Positions 44,059 to 52,709 of a stretch of 64,000 bases of DNA are shown here, in pieces (the first letter of the stretch is position 1; the number at the start of each line of letters is the position of its first letter). The stretch covers positions 186,001 through 250,000 of the forward strand of contig SVFD01000002.1 in assembly GCA_015057025.1 (NCBI GenBank). The letters run 5' to 3'. The position numbers and the translations under genes are program-made. This DNA comes from Lachnospiraceae bacterium (GTDB lineage Bacteria > Bacillota > Clostridia > Lachnospirales > Lachnospiraceae). The notes under the pieces were generated by a model. The model was not told the origin of the DNA, searched no databases, and was given only the letters and a program-made list of their open reading frames with translations.

Positions 44059-44071
44059 TTCAGAATATAAC

Positions 44072-44100
44072 TTGCATTTTATGTATTATACTGATAAAAT
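44072..44100 (+). promoter_or_regulatory. Sigma-A promoter of the DUF1292 gene
   Basis: TTGCAT (44072-44077), a 17-base spacer and TAAAAT (44095-44100), identical hexamers and spacing to the divergent minus-strand promoter. Confidence 0.7.
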
Positions 44101-44138
44101 ATACCTATAAATTTTACATCCTGACGGAGGAACAAACT

Positions 44139-44477
44139 ATGGCAGATTTAATAAATAACATTCCTGATGAAGAAGCAGAGGATATTACAGTAGAATTAGA
44201 ACTGGAAGACGGCAAAATTGTTAATTGTGCAATTATCACTATTTTAGAGGTTGACGGCAAGGATTATATTGCTCTTCTTCCTATGGTAGATGAAGATGAC
44301 GAAAACTACGGCGATGTCTGGTTCTATGAGTATGAGGAGGACGACGACGATCCTGATGATGAGCCTCAGTTAAAATATATTGAAGATGATAGTGTGTATG
44401 AAGCTGTGGCTGATGCTTTTGATGAATTTTTAGATAAACAGGAATATGACGAACTGATTCCTGATGATGAAGAATAA
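44139..44477 (+). CDS. DUF1292 family acidic protein
   Basis: 112 residues from ATG 44139, which follows GGAGG by 8 bases; the longer frame at 44043 runs through the promoter. Very acidic, with conserved DUF1292 elements: ITVELELEDGKIVNCAI, VDGKDYIALLP, a stretch of Glu/Asp (EYEEDDDDPDDEP) and EAVADAFDEFLD. The family is widespread in Firmicutes, usually in the yrrK-yrzB area, with no known function. Single gene with its own promoter and terminator. Confidence 0.88.
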   Translation: MADLINNIPDEEAEDITVELELEDGKIVNCAIITILEVDGKDYIALLPMVDEDDENYGDVWFYEYEEDDDDPDDEPQLKYIEDDSVYEAVADAFDEFLDKQEYDELIPDDEE

Positions 44478-44484
44478 AAGAAAT

Positions 44485-46305
44485 TTACTCCCCTTTCAAT
44501 TCTTTTAAGAAGATGGAAGGGGATTTTTTATGCTTTTCATCTTTATAAAGGCTATACAGATAAACCTTTTCTTTCGCTCTCGTTAATGCCACATAAAACA
44601 TTCTACGCTCCTCTTCTAATTCATCCTTATTCCCGGCACGCTTATAAGGTGTAATTCCTTCTATAACATCCGGCAAAAATACAACAGGCCATTCCAAACC
44701 TTTAGCTCCATGATATGTCATAATATCCACTGCCTCTTCTACATTGTTTATTTCACTATCTTTACCTATATTTTCTAACATTTCCAGCAATTCTTCCAGT
44801 GTATCACACTCTCTGGCCAGAATTCTTATCGTTTCCAACACCTCCATTCCTTCTATTAGTATTTTACCTCCCTGCTCTTTTAACCATTTTTCATAACCGA
44901 TTCCCCGCCTTATATATCCAAACGCCGCAAAAAGCGGCAATTTATGAATATACTCCAAATCTCTATGTAATTTTTGGATATTATCTAAGACTGAAAAATG
45001 ACCCTTTGCATTATTTTCTAATATATCCCATGTCATTCTATCCTCAGATAACATATCTCTCGAGATATACCTTACGGGTTTATTCATAATCCTGAAAAAA
45101 TGTTTTCGGCTTAAATCACCTTCTGCCATTGAAAGATATGCCAAAATATCTTTTACGACTGTATTTTCCTGCCAATCTTTGCAGGTATTTTTTATTCTAT
45201 ATGGAATTTTATTTTTCTTTAATTCCATAAAAAATAATGGGGATATTATATTTGTGCGAAAAAGAATTACACATTGATTCAAACAGCCCTTATTCCTGTA
45301 TTCTTTTAATTTTTTTGCAATTGCTTCATATTCTTCCTGTTCATAATTATACTGATAAACAGCGATACCGGACTCTTCATCTTCTTTAGGTTTAATTGCA
45401 TGAATCTCTTTATAAAAACGATTTTTATTGTGACTTATAAGCTTCTTCGATGCTTCAACAATATCCTTATGACATCTATAGTTTTCAGTAAGATAAAGTT
45501 GCTTCGCTTCAGGATAATCTTCTAAAAACTGAAAACAAATGCGTGGGTCTGCACCGCGAAAAGAATACAAAGACTGATCCTCATCTCCAACAACAAAAAT
45601 ATTATGGTGTTTTTCTGCAAGCATTTTTACAATCTCATACTGCTGCGGATTAATATCCTGGAATTCGTCTACCAAAATAAAACGAAAACGCTCCTGCCAT
45701 TTTCTCAATGTCAAAGAATCCTTTGATAATAATTCATAGCAATAAGTAACCATATCGTCAAAATCTATTTTTTGAATAGATTCTTTTCTTCTTTGATATT
45801 CCTGATAAGTATAATAAAATTCCTTTTTATCCAATATATCTGACTCAAATTGGTCTAAATTATTTTTGTTTTTTACCTGACTGATTTCTCCTAACAAATC
45901 TTCCAAAAAAGAATTTTCATAAAAATGTATCTTTTGTACTTTAAGGATATCTCTTAAGAGATTTATTTTCTCTTTTTCTTTTAAAATGCTGCTATTATGA
46001 AAGCCGCCTGACTGACGCAGTATTTGATAAAAAAACGCATGAAAAGTACCAAAAACAACCTGTGTATCATTTTCTTGCAAAAGAGATAAAAACCGCTCTT
46101 TCATTTCTGCAGCTGCCGATTTAGTAAATGTTATAACAAGGATTTCTTTGGGTGAAATACCCAGATTATCAATTAAGTATTTGATGTGATGTGTGATGAC
46201 TGTTGTTTTTCCGGAGCCAGGACCCGCTGTTACAAGTAACGGGCCCGCTCCATGAGTTACAGCTTTCTGCTGTATTTTATCAAGATTCTGCTTCAAGCTT
46301 TGCAA
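44485..46305 (-). CDS. UvrD/PcrA-type ATP-dependent DNA helicase
   Basis: 606 residues, shorter than PcrA (~740). Superfamily 1 motifs in order: [14 protein letters not shown] (I), [12 protein letters not shown] (Ia), [13 protein letters not shown] (II), [15 protein letters not shown] (III), LTENYRC (IV), [16 protein letters not shown] (V), [14 protein letters not shown] (VI). It likely acts in repair or recombination-intermediate processing. The start is TTG 46305, overlapping the end of gltX by 26 bases, with AGGCGA just before it. The last codons coincide with the terminator of the convergent DUF1292 gene. Confidence 0.9.
   Translation of the reverse strand: MQSLKQNLDKIQQKAVTHGAGPLLVTAGPGSGKTTVITHHIKYLIDNLGISPKEILVITFTKSAAAEMKERFLSLLQENDTQVVFGTFHAFFYQILRQSGGFHNSSILKEKEKINLLRDILKVQKIHFYENSFLEDLLGEISQVKNKNNLDQFESDILDKKEFYYTYQEYQRRKESIQKIDFDDMVTYCYELLSKDSLTLRKWQERFRFILVDEFQDINPQQYEIVKMLAEKHHNIFVVGDEDQSLYSFRGADPRICFQFLEDYPEAKQLYLTENYRCHKDIVEASKKLISHNKNRFYKEIHAIKPKEDEESGIAVYQYNYEQEEYEAIAKKLKEYRNKGCLNQCVILFRTNIISPLFFMELKKNKIPYRIKNTCKDWQENTVVKDILAYLSMAEGDLSRKHFFRIMNKPVRYISRDMLSEDRMTWDILENNAKGHFSVLDNIQKLHRDLEYIHKLPLFAAFGYIRRGIGYEKWLKEQGGKILIEGMEVLETIRILARECDTLEELLEMLENIGKDSEINNVEEAVDIMTYHGAKGLEWPVVFLPDVIEGITPYKRAGNKDELEEERRMFYVALTRAKEKVYLYSLYKDEKHKKSPSIFLKELKGE
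44489..44529 (+). terminator. Terminator of the DUF1292 gene, inside the helicase 3' end
   Basis: Stem TCCCCTTTC/GGAAGGGGA (44489-44497 with 44515-44523, one G-T) with a shorter inner TTCTT/AAGAA helix, then six T. It serves the plus strand although it is coding sequence of the minus-strand helicase. Confidence 0.78.
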
Positions 46306-47737
46306 TCGCCTGATTAATACGTTTCAGGGATTCTTCCTTTCCAAGAATCTCAAGAATTTCCGTAGCACCTGCCGGTGTCATCTGCTTACCGGATAAAGCA
46401 GTACGTACAGGCCATAAAACATAACCGTTTTTATAACCTTTTTCCTGAGAGAAGTTTACCAAAGTCTGGTACAGATTATCATTGGAATAGTCATCCACAG
46501 CTTCCAATACAGGAAGAATTTCTTTTAAAACCGTTAATGAAGAAACCGCATCTGTCTTCATTTTCTTATGTGTGTACATTTCAATGTCGTAATCTAAAAC
46601 ATTCTCAAAGAAGTCAACAAGTCCGGGAATATCAGGAAAGACTTCAATTCTTGTTTTAACCATTGCCGCAATCTTCTTTAAATCTACATCTCTGGTTAAC
46701 GTGTCTTTTAAGAACGGCTCTGCTTTTTCATAAAAGGCATCAAAATCCATTGCTTTGATGTATTCGCTGTTCATCCATTTTAACTTGGTATAATCGAATA
46801 CAGCCGGAGATTTGGACATATGCGTATAGTCAAAAGCTTCTACTAATTCATCCAAGGTAAAAATTTCTTTGTTTTCAGAAGGAGACCAGCCAAGCAATGC
46901 CACAAAATTAACCACGGCTTCAGTTAAAAATCCCTGTTCAATCAAATCTTCATAAGAACTGTGTCCGCATCTCTTGGATAATTTATTGTGTTCTTCATCC
47001 GTAATTAAGGGACAATGAATATATACAGGAACTTCCCATCCGAAAGCTTCGTATAATCGGTTATACTTGGGAGAGGAAGAAAGATATTCATTACCTCTTA
47101 CCACATGGGTAATGCCCATCAAATGGTCATCTACTACATTAGCAAAATTATAAGTCGGAAAACCGTCTGATTTAATCAGAATCATATCATCCAATTCATC
47201 ATTATTAACGGTAATATCACCATAAATGTCATCATGAAAGGTAGTTGTTCCTTCAGTAGGATTATTTTGGCGAATTACATAAGGTACGCCTGCCGCAAGC
47301 TTTGCTTCCACTTCCTCTTTGGATAAATGAAGACAATGCTTATCATATACATTAATGGTCTTACCACCTTCTTCTCTTTCCAAAGTAGCAAGTCTTTCCT
47401 TATCGCAGAAGCAATAATATGCTTCGCCTTTTTCAATTAATTTCTTGGCATATTCCAAATATATACCGCTTGCCTGACGTTCGCTTTGAACATAGGGCCC
47501 AACACCGCCATCCTTATCAGGACCTTCATCATGGTGAAGACCGGTTTTATCTAAAGTACGATAAATAATATCTACTGCACCTTCTACATATCTTTCCTGG
47601 TCTGTGTCCTCGATTCGAAGAATAAAATCACCATTCTCATGTTTTGATACCAAATATGCATACAACGCCGTACGCAAATTACCTACGTGCATTCTTCCTG
47701 TAGGGGAAGGTGCAAAACGTGTTCTTATTTTAGCCAT
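46280..47737 (-). CDS. gltX: Glutamyl-tRNA synthetase
   Basis: 485 residues. Class Ib synthetase: [18 protein letters not shown] (HIGH-like motif HVGN), RIEDTDQER, and [14 protein letters not shown] for the KMSKS loop. A zinc-binding Cys pair is not obvious; YCFCDKERL is present in the usual region. Length is normal. ATG 47737 follows GAGG. It is downstream of the ABC/GldG operon and overlaps the helicase start. Confidence 0.96.
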   Translation of the reverse strand: MAKIRTRFAPSPTGRMHVGNLRTALYAYLVSKHENGDFILRIEDTDQERYVEGAVDIIYRTLDKTGLHHDEGPDKDGGVGPYVQSERQASGIYLEYAKKLIEKGEAYYCFCDKERLATLEREEGGKTINVYDKHCLHLSKEEVEAKLAAGVPYVIRQNNPTEGTTTFHDDIYGDITVNNDELDDMILIKSDGFPTYNFANVVDDHLMGITHVVRGNEYLSSSPKYNRLYEAFGWEVPVYIHCPLITDEEHNKLSKRCGHSSYEDLIEQGFLTEAVVNFVALLGWSPSENKEIFTLDELVEAFDYTHMSKSPAVFDYTKLKWMNSEYIKAMDFDAFYEKAEPFLKDTLTRDVDLKKIAAMVKTRIEVFPDIPGLVDFFENVLDYDIEMYTHKKMKTDAVSSLTVLKEILPVLEAVDDYSNDNLYQTLVNFSQEKGYKNGYVLWPVRTALSGKQMTPAGATEILEILGKEESLKRINQAIAKLEAES

Positions 47738-47757
47738 TTTAATGCCTCACTTTTAAA

Positions 47758-49881
47758 CTATTTCTTTCTTCTGATTACTACAATAACAATTCCCGCAACA
47801 CCTAACGCAAGAGGCAATACCAAGATAATAATTGCCATATATACCAAAGCAAGGGTTGAATTAATCATAATATAATCAGGATTTACACTTTTAGCCGGAA
47901 TTGTAGTAATAAGTTCACAATCCGAACCATAATTTACTGCTGCAAAGAATACATCGGAATTGGCATTTGCAACAATCATATCCAATTCTTCATAAAGAAA
48001 TCCGTTACAACCAATCATGGTAACAGTTGCTTCTTCACCGTTATCCAAATAAATTTCCGTACATACACCTAATGCAAAGGGTCCAACATCATTTCCTTCT
48101 TCAAATTCCAATGTAGCGTCAGAACTTAACACCTTTGCATATGCGCTATCAGAAGTTGTAAACAGGGGATATACTTCCATATTTGCATCTGTATCTTCTT
48201 TTACCGTAAAACCACGTGATTGTAAAAGGAAAGCATATCTCTCCTGATAAATAGGATCAGTAATCTCATGATATACGTTATCGGGAAGAATTGCAAAAGG
48301 AATTTGATTATATACATAATAATAATCTCCCTCAACAACAGAGCCTTCTGTCATTTCAACACCATATTCCTCCATTAAAGCATCATAATTAGGTGTTTCA
48401 GAAATATCAACAGATGCCATCATAATTAAATTACCACCGCGTTCCACGTAACGTTTGACAGCCGCTACTTCTTCCGCAGAAAGATCATTTTCCGGACCGT
48501 TAATTACCAAAGTAACCGCATCTTCCGGAACCTCAGTTTCTTTCAACAAAGAAAGTGTTCTTACAGTATATCCGCCTTTAATAAATCTTTCAATCAAAGA
48601 CTGTGATATATCAATTTCATTATGTCCTTCGAGGAAATATACCAGTCGGTCTTCACCGGCCATCATAGAACCGATAGCCGCAGTAATCTGTCCTTCTACA
48701 TCAATACCGGTAATGGTACTTGTCATCTGATAATTTGCATCATATCCGTATTCCACAATATAACAATTTATATAAGGGATTACCCGGAATTTATCTCCCA
48801 TAACCACAACCATACTGGAAGGTTCCAAATATGTGCTTGTATAATCAAGATAAAAGGTTGGATACAAGTCCAATGATTTATACTCAATATTAATCTTATC
48901 AGAATATTTATGGTAAGAATTTAAGTACATATTAACTATATCATCTACTTCATCTTCTTCACCGATAACATAAATCGTTGCCTCTTCTTCCATAGTATCA
49001 AGAAGGTCTTTCGTTTCTTGCGTAATAGAATACCATCCTTGCTTTGTCATATCAAACTGCATATATTCTAACGGTAAAAATCTCACCCCAATGTTTAATG
49101 CAACAATGGCAACAATTATAACAGCGGTTCCGATAGCACCGGTAAGAAGACGTTTCTTTCCTTCTTTTCCGGGCTGAAAACTGTTACGACCAACCATAAA
49201 ATATGTCAATAACAGAAAAATAAAGATTGCAGAAAAAATATAAGTCACATCGCTTACAACAATAATTCCCGAAAATAACATATCAAATGGTGTGATAAAA
49301 TCAAACACATTAATGATCTTAGTTATTAAACTGTCACTTCCAAACCAGATATTACAGTAGGAAGGCACCAATAACATAAAAATAAACACACCATAAGTTG
49401 ATATAGCAGCAATAAACTGATGTTCCGTTACAGAAGATAAGAACATACCTACTGCTATACAGATACATCCGTACAAGAAAAATCCAACCAACGAAAGAAT
49501 TGTCTCTCCCACAGGAATACTACCATAAATCACCAACAAAATGATTCCCAAAGAAAAAATGAGGGTGGCAATGAGCATTACAGTTGCCATTGCTAAAAAT
49601 TTAGCCAATACAATGGAACTTACCCTAATAGGCGCCGTTAAAAGTAACTGATCGGTTTTTAACTTCTTTTCTTCCGAAAACGAACGCATGGTTAACAAAG
49701 GAACCAAAAACAATAATACGATCAGTAAGCTTACTAATGTATTTGAAATATATGGACTTCCGTAAAAAATATTATATAATGAAAAATACAACCCGCCGAA
49801 GAAAGTAAACACTGCCAAAAACAGCCAACCGGAAAAGGATTTAAAATAACTTTTCAACTCTTTTATATAAATTGCAGACAT
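47758..49881 (-). CDS. ABC permease fused to GldG-like substrate/auxiliary domain
   Basis: 707 residues. The N-terminal half is an ABC-2 type permease with six segments (about 15-250; FSEEKKLKTDQLLLTAPIRV). It is followed by a large extracytoplasmic region of the GldG/ABC-transporter auxiliary type (YSITQETKDLLDTME; VYFLEGHNEIDIS; VTLVINGPENDLSAEE) and a final helix (about 675-700). In Bacteroidetes GldF and GldG are separate gliding-motility proteins; a fused form occurs widely in Clostridia with unknown cargo. ATG 49881 overlaps the ATPase stop (TAATG), so the pair is co-translated. Confidence 0.88.
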   Translation of the reverse strand: MSAIYIKELKSYFKSFSGWLFLAVFTFFGGLYFSLYNIFYGSPYISNTLVSLLIVLLFLVPLLTMRSFSEEKKLKTDQLLLTAPIRVSSIVLAKFLAMATVMLIATLIFSLGIILLVIYGSIPVGETILSLVGFFLYGCICIAVGMFLSSVTEHQFIAAISTYGVFIFMLLVPSYCNIWFGSDSLITKIINVFDFITPFDMLFSGIIVVSDVTYIFSAIFIFLLLTYFMVGRNSFQPGKEGKKRLLTGAIGTAVIIVAIVALNIGVRFLPLEYMQFDMTKQGWYSITQETKDLLDTMEEEATIYVIGEEDEVDDIVNMYLNSYHKYSDKINIEYKSLDLYPTFYLDYTSTYLEPSSMVVVMGDKFRVIPYINCYIVEYGYDANYQMTSTITGIDVEGQITAAIGSMMAGEDRLVYFLEGHNEIDISQSLIERFIKGGYTVRTLSLLKETEVPEDAVTLVINGPENDLSAEEVAAVKRYVERGGNLIMMASVDISETPNYDALMEEYGVEMTEGSVVEGDYYYVYNQIPFAILPDNVYHEITDPIYQERYAFLLQSRGFTVKEDTDANMEVYPLFTTSDSAYAKVLSSDATLEFEEGNDVGPFALGVCTEIYLDNGEEATVTMIGCNGFLYEELDMIVANANSDVFFAAVNYGSDCELITTIPAKSVNPDYIMINSTLALVYMAIIILVLPLALGVAGIVIVVIRRKK

Positions 49882-50948
49882 TATTCTTCTCCTCCTTCCT
49901 CAACATCATCGTCTTCAGACTCGCTCCAAACAATGCTATCCATTTCCTCCGCATCATCTGCCTTATCATCATTATCAGCCTCAACCGCTTCCGCCTCTGC
50001 TTCCTCTTCTTCACGACAGTCCTGCAAAATATCAAGGTAAACGTCTTCTAAGGAAGCCTTGGAAGCATTCATTTCAATAATGAGAATTCTTGCATCTGAC
50101 AAGGCAAAAGAAATTTCTTCTCGAATATCTTCTTCTGAATCTTTTGCAATTATATTAAATGATGCCTGACCGTCTTTTTCAGAAACCAGCTCATATGATT
50201 CAATACATTTTAAATTCTTTAATACTTCAGAGGCCTTGGATGCATTACCTTTTACAGTAATTGCAAGATTCTGACCACTTTTATTCATCTTAAGAATGTT
50301 TTCAGTGGTGTCCATAGCTACCACTTTACCTTTAGCTATCATCAAAACATCATCACATACTGCACTGATTTCAGAAAGAATATGCGAACTTAAAATAATC
50401 GTATGATCTTTTTTCAAGCTTTTGATTAAAGTTCTGATTTCAATAATCTGCTCCGGGTCAAGTCCCACCGTAGGCTCATCTAAAATAATAATCTGAGGAT
50501 TGCCAAGAAGTGCCTGAGCAATTCCGACTCTTTGTTTATATCCTTTGGAAAGATTTTTAATCAAACGGTTCGCAACATCCGTAAGTCCTGTGCGCTCCAT
50601 AACATCTTCGATTTCTTTAACTCTTCCCTCTTTTGCTGTCTTTTTCAGTTTTGCAACAAAATCCAAATACTCTTTTACGAACATATCCGGATAAAGCGGC
50701 GGAATTTCAGATAAATATCCAATACATTTTTTTGCCTCTAATGTATCCTGCCCCATAATATGTCCATCAATTGTAACACTGCCGGATGTGGGAGCAATAT
50801 ATCCGGTTATAATATTCATTGTAGTACTTTTTCCGGCACCGTTTGGTCCCAACAAACCATAAATATGTCCTTTTTTAACCTGAAAAGAAATATCGTCAAC
50901 CGCAAGGTGATTTCCGTATTTTTTTGTCAGATTTTTAACCTGAATCAT
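49881..50948 (-). CDS. ABC transporter ATP-binding protein (partner of the GldG fusion) with acidic tail
   Basis: 355 residues. Walker A GPNGAGKSTTMN (about 36-47), signature LSKGYKQRVGIAQALL, Walker B IIILDEPTVGLDP, switch ILSSHILSE; GldA/CcmA-like ABC-2 ATPase. Beyond about residue 305 lies a tail of almost pure Glu/Asp/Ala (REEEEAEAEAVEAD and on), which is not part of the nucleotide-binding domain. ATG 50948 follows AAGGAGG. First gene of the two-gene operon, with a palindrome at its promoter. Confidence 0.92.
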   Translation of the reverse strand: MIQVKNLTKKYGNHLAVDDISFQVKKGHIYGLLGPNGAGKSTTMNIITGYIAPTSGSVTIDGHIMGQDTLEAKKCIGYLSEIPPLYPDMFVKEYLDFVAKLKKTAKEGRVKEIEDVMERTGLTDVANRLIKNLSKGYKQRVGIAQALLGNPQIIILDEPTVGLDPEQIIEIRTLIKSLKKDHTIILSSHILSEISAVCDDVLMIAKGKVVAMDTTENILKMNKSGQNLAITVKGNASKASEVLKNLKCIESYELVSEKDGQASFNIIAKDSEEDIREEISFALSDARILIIEMNASKASLEDVYLDILQDCREEEEAEAEAVEADNDDKADDAEEMDSIVWSESEDDDVEEGGEE

Positions 50949-50970
50949 ATCTGTTCCTCCTTAAAACACC

Positions 50971-51015
50971 AATGAAAACGTTTCATTATACATATTTTGA
51001 TGAATCTTTTGTAAA
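50971..51015 (-). promoter_or_regulatory. Promoter with palindromic operator for the ABC/GldG operon
   Basis: On the minus strand TTTACA (51010-51015), a 19-base spacer and TATAAT (50985-50990). Overlapping and following the -10 element is the palindrome AATGAAA-ACG-TTTCATT (50971-50987), placed over the expected start site. Its central CG and A/T arms recall a cre (CcpA) site but do not match it fully. Confidence 0.5.
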
Positions 51016-51023
51016 CAGAGAGA

Positions 51024-51058
51024 AAAACACTGTACTTTTTGATAAAATACAGTGTTTT
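51024..51058 (-). terminator. Intrinsic terminator after the 51079 membrane gene
   Basis: An 11-bp perfect stem AAAACACTGTA/TACAGTGTTTT (51024-51034 with 51048-51058); on the minus strand the second arm ends in TTTTT followed by CTCTC. It isolates the small membrane gene from the ABC operon. Confidence 0.8.
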
Positions 51059-51078
51059 CTGTCAATCATTCTCAAAAA

Positions 51079-51534
51079 TTAAACTTCTTCAGCTTCTGCT
51101 TCGTCAAAGTGCTTATTAACGAGTTTTGTAACAACGGGAATCTTGATGTTTTTACCCTTGAAACTCTTAATAACAAAGATAATCATCAATACAAGTTCCA
51201 AAAGACCCCAGATACTATTTAAGAAGCCCATAATATCAAGCTTAGAAAGAATATCATATGCATTATACCAGCTGAACCAATCCATGAACCAACCGCTTAA
51301 TGTACTAATCATATCTAAGTATGTTCCTGAAAGCCAACCTAAAACAGTTGCAATCAATGAGAACAATACAGACAATACAAGTGCCTGTGAAGCATTTTTC
51401 TTAGCAGCAACTGATTCTGAACAAGCTAAAATTACAGCAAATAAAATCACACATGATGTGAAACTGAAGTAGCCTGTAAAATAGCAAAGAGCGCTTAGAA
51501 GTCCAACTGATACACCAAATTTTGTTTTTTCCAT
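51079..51534 (-). CDS. Small multi-pass membrane protein of unknown function
   Basis: 151 residues from ATG 51534 (GGTGG 8 bases before it; a GTG at 51546 would lie inside that site). Three to four hydrophobic segments (about 8-40, 50-72, 105-122) and a C-terminal basic-then-acidic tail ending FDEAEAEEV. No family recognised. Single gene between dut and the ABC operon, with a terminator after it. Confidence 0.65.
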   Translation of the reverse strand: MEKTKFGVSVGLLSALCYFTGYFSFTSCVILFAVILACSESVAAKKNASQALVLSVLFSLIATVLGWLSGTYLDMISTLSGWFMDWFSWYNAYDILSKLDIMGFLNSIWGLLELVLMIIFVIKSFKGKNIKIPVVTKLVNKHFDEAEAEEV

Positions 51535-51638
51535 TTTGTAATCCACCTTTCAAAATATGTATAAATTAACTACCTTGGTATTATATCATTTGTATATTAC
51601 TTTCGCAATAAAAAACACCATTTTTACACAAGTTATCT

Positions 51639-52085
51639 TTATTTTGTTCCGGTGCTGCCATGTCCGCCACGATCTTTTCCTTCCAAAACAGCCACCTCAG
51701 TAAACTGAATTTTCGGTTGATTTTCCATTATTCTAAACTGACAGATACGGTCATTTTTATGAATTTCAGTATCACGCACTGCTAAAACCGGCATAAACCA
51801 CTGGTCATTATCTCCGCAATAGGAGCAGTCGATTACACCCTGATGATTTGTCTGTATAATACCGAAATTTTTAAATGTAGAACTTCTGGGCACTACATGA
51901 GCTTCATATCCTTCCGGCAACTGCATTGCTATACCCAAAGGAATCAACGCAAAATCACCCTTCTTTAACTCCACATCCTTTGCCGCGCGCAAATCAATCC
52001 AGTCAGATTTTCCGTCAATATAGCAAAGCTTTTCAATCTCTTCATCAAAATATTTAATTTTAATTTCTTTTATGATATCGTTCAT
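51639..52085 (-). CDS. dut: dUTP diphosphatase (trimeric)
   Basis: 148 residues. Hydrolyses dUTP to dUMP. Motifs: [10 protein letters not shown] (I), [11 protein letters not shown] (II), [11 protein letters not shown] (III), RICQFRI (IV), RGGHGSTG (V; the usual Phe of GGFGSTG is His). Length is typical of the homotrimeric type. ATG 52085 has a weak site (AAGGGA). It follows nrdG by about 55 bases, linking deoxynucleotide production and dUTP clean-up. Confidence 0.92.
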   Translation of the reverse strand: MNDIIKEIKIKYFDEEIEKLCYIDGKSDWIDLRAAKDVELKKGDFALIPLGIAMQLPEGYEAHVVPRSSTFKNFGIIQTNHQGVIDCSYCGDNDQWFMPVLAVRDTEIHKNDRICQFRIMENQPKIQFTEVAVLEGKDRGGHGSTGTK

Positions 52086-52140
52086 TTTGTTTCCCTTTTC
52101 GTTATAGTTTTTATTGTATCAAAAGAGTATAAAGAACTTT

Positions 52141-52689
52141 TTATGCCTCGCACATTCTTGTATTGGTGCCGAAAGCATCCTTTGCATAATTTTCGCAATG
52201 AAGCACAGGTACATAAGGTGCTTCTTTTTCCAATGTAGCTTTCACATCGATTACGCGCTGATTAGAACTGCCTTTCCACATTAATTTGGTATCTTTTTTA
52301 TCAATGCGAAACTCTCCGTCTACGCAGACATCCACATACTGCATATAATCTTCCATGTAAATTTCATCCCACAGAGAACCGGTATAAAGCCAGATGGTTT
52401 TATGAGGATACTTTTCTTTAATCTCTTTCATTAAATCCGCCACATCTAAACGATTGGCAAAATGCAAAGGGTCTCCTCCGGAAAAAGTAATTCCCGAAAT
52501 ATAATCCTTATCCAATTGTTCAAAAATCTCTTGCTTAGCCGCATCATCAAAAGGCAGTCCGGAATTCGGGTCCCACGTTATGGGATTATGGCACTCTTTA
52601 CAACAATGACTGCATCCCGCTACCCAAAGAACCACACGAAGACCGTCACCGTTAAGCATGTCATCCTTAGTTATATTATGATATCTCAT
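52141..52689 (-). CDS. nrdG: Anaerobic ribonucleoside-triphosphate reductase activating protein
   Basis: 182 residues. Radical SAM activase with the cluster motif GCSHCCKECHN (Cys-x3-Cys-x2-Cys), GLRVVLWVAGC before it, and ITFSGGDPLHF as the SAM-binding GGE-like motif. It installs the glycyl radical of NrdD. ATG 52689 lies 20 bases after the nrdD stop on the same transcript. Confidence 0.96.
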   Translation of the reverse strand: MRYHNITKDDMLNGDGLRVVLWVAGCSHCCKECHNPITWDPNSGLPFDDAAKQEIFEQLDKDYISGITFSGGDPLHFANRLDVADLMKEIKEKYPHKTIWLYTGSLWDEIYMEDYMQYVDVCVDGEFRIDKKDTKLMWKGSSNQRVIDVKATLEKEAPYVPVLHCENYAKDAFGTNTRMCEA

Positions 52690-52709
52690 TTTACTTCATT
52701 CCCTTCCCC

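Noticed and set aside
44043-44138. N-terminal extension of the DUF1292 protein
   Set aside because: It would be encoded by the divergent promoter region; ATG 44139 has GGAGG and starts the conserved domain.
50971-50987. A clean cre (CcpA) site
   Set aside because: The central CG and the left arm fit, but the right arm deviates at the last positions; it is kept only as an unspecified palindrome.
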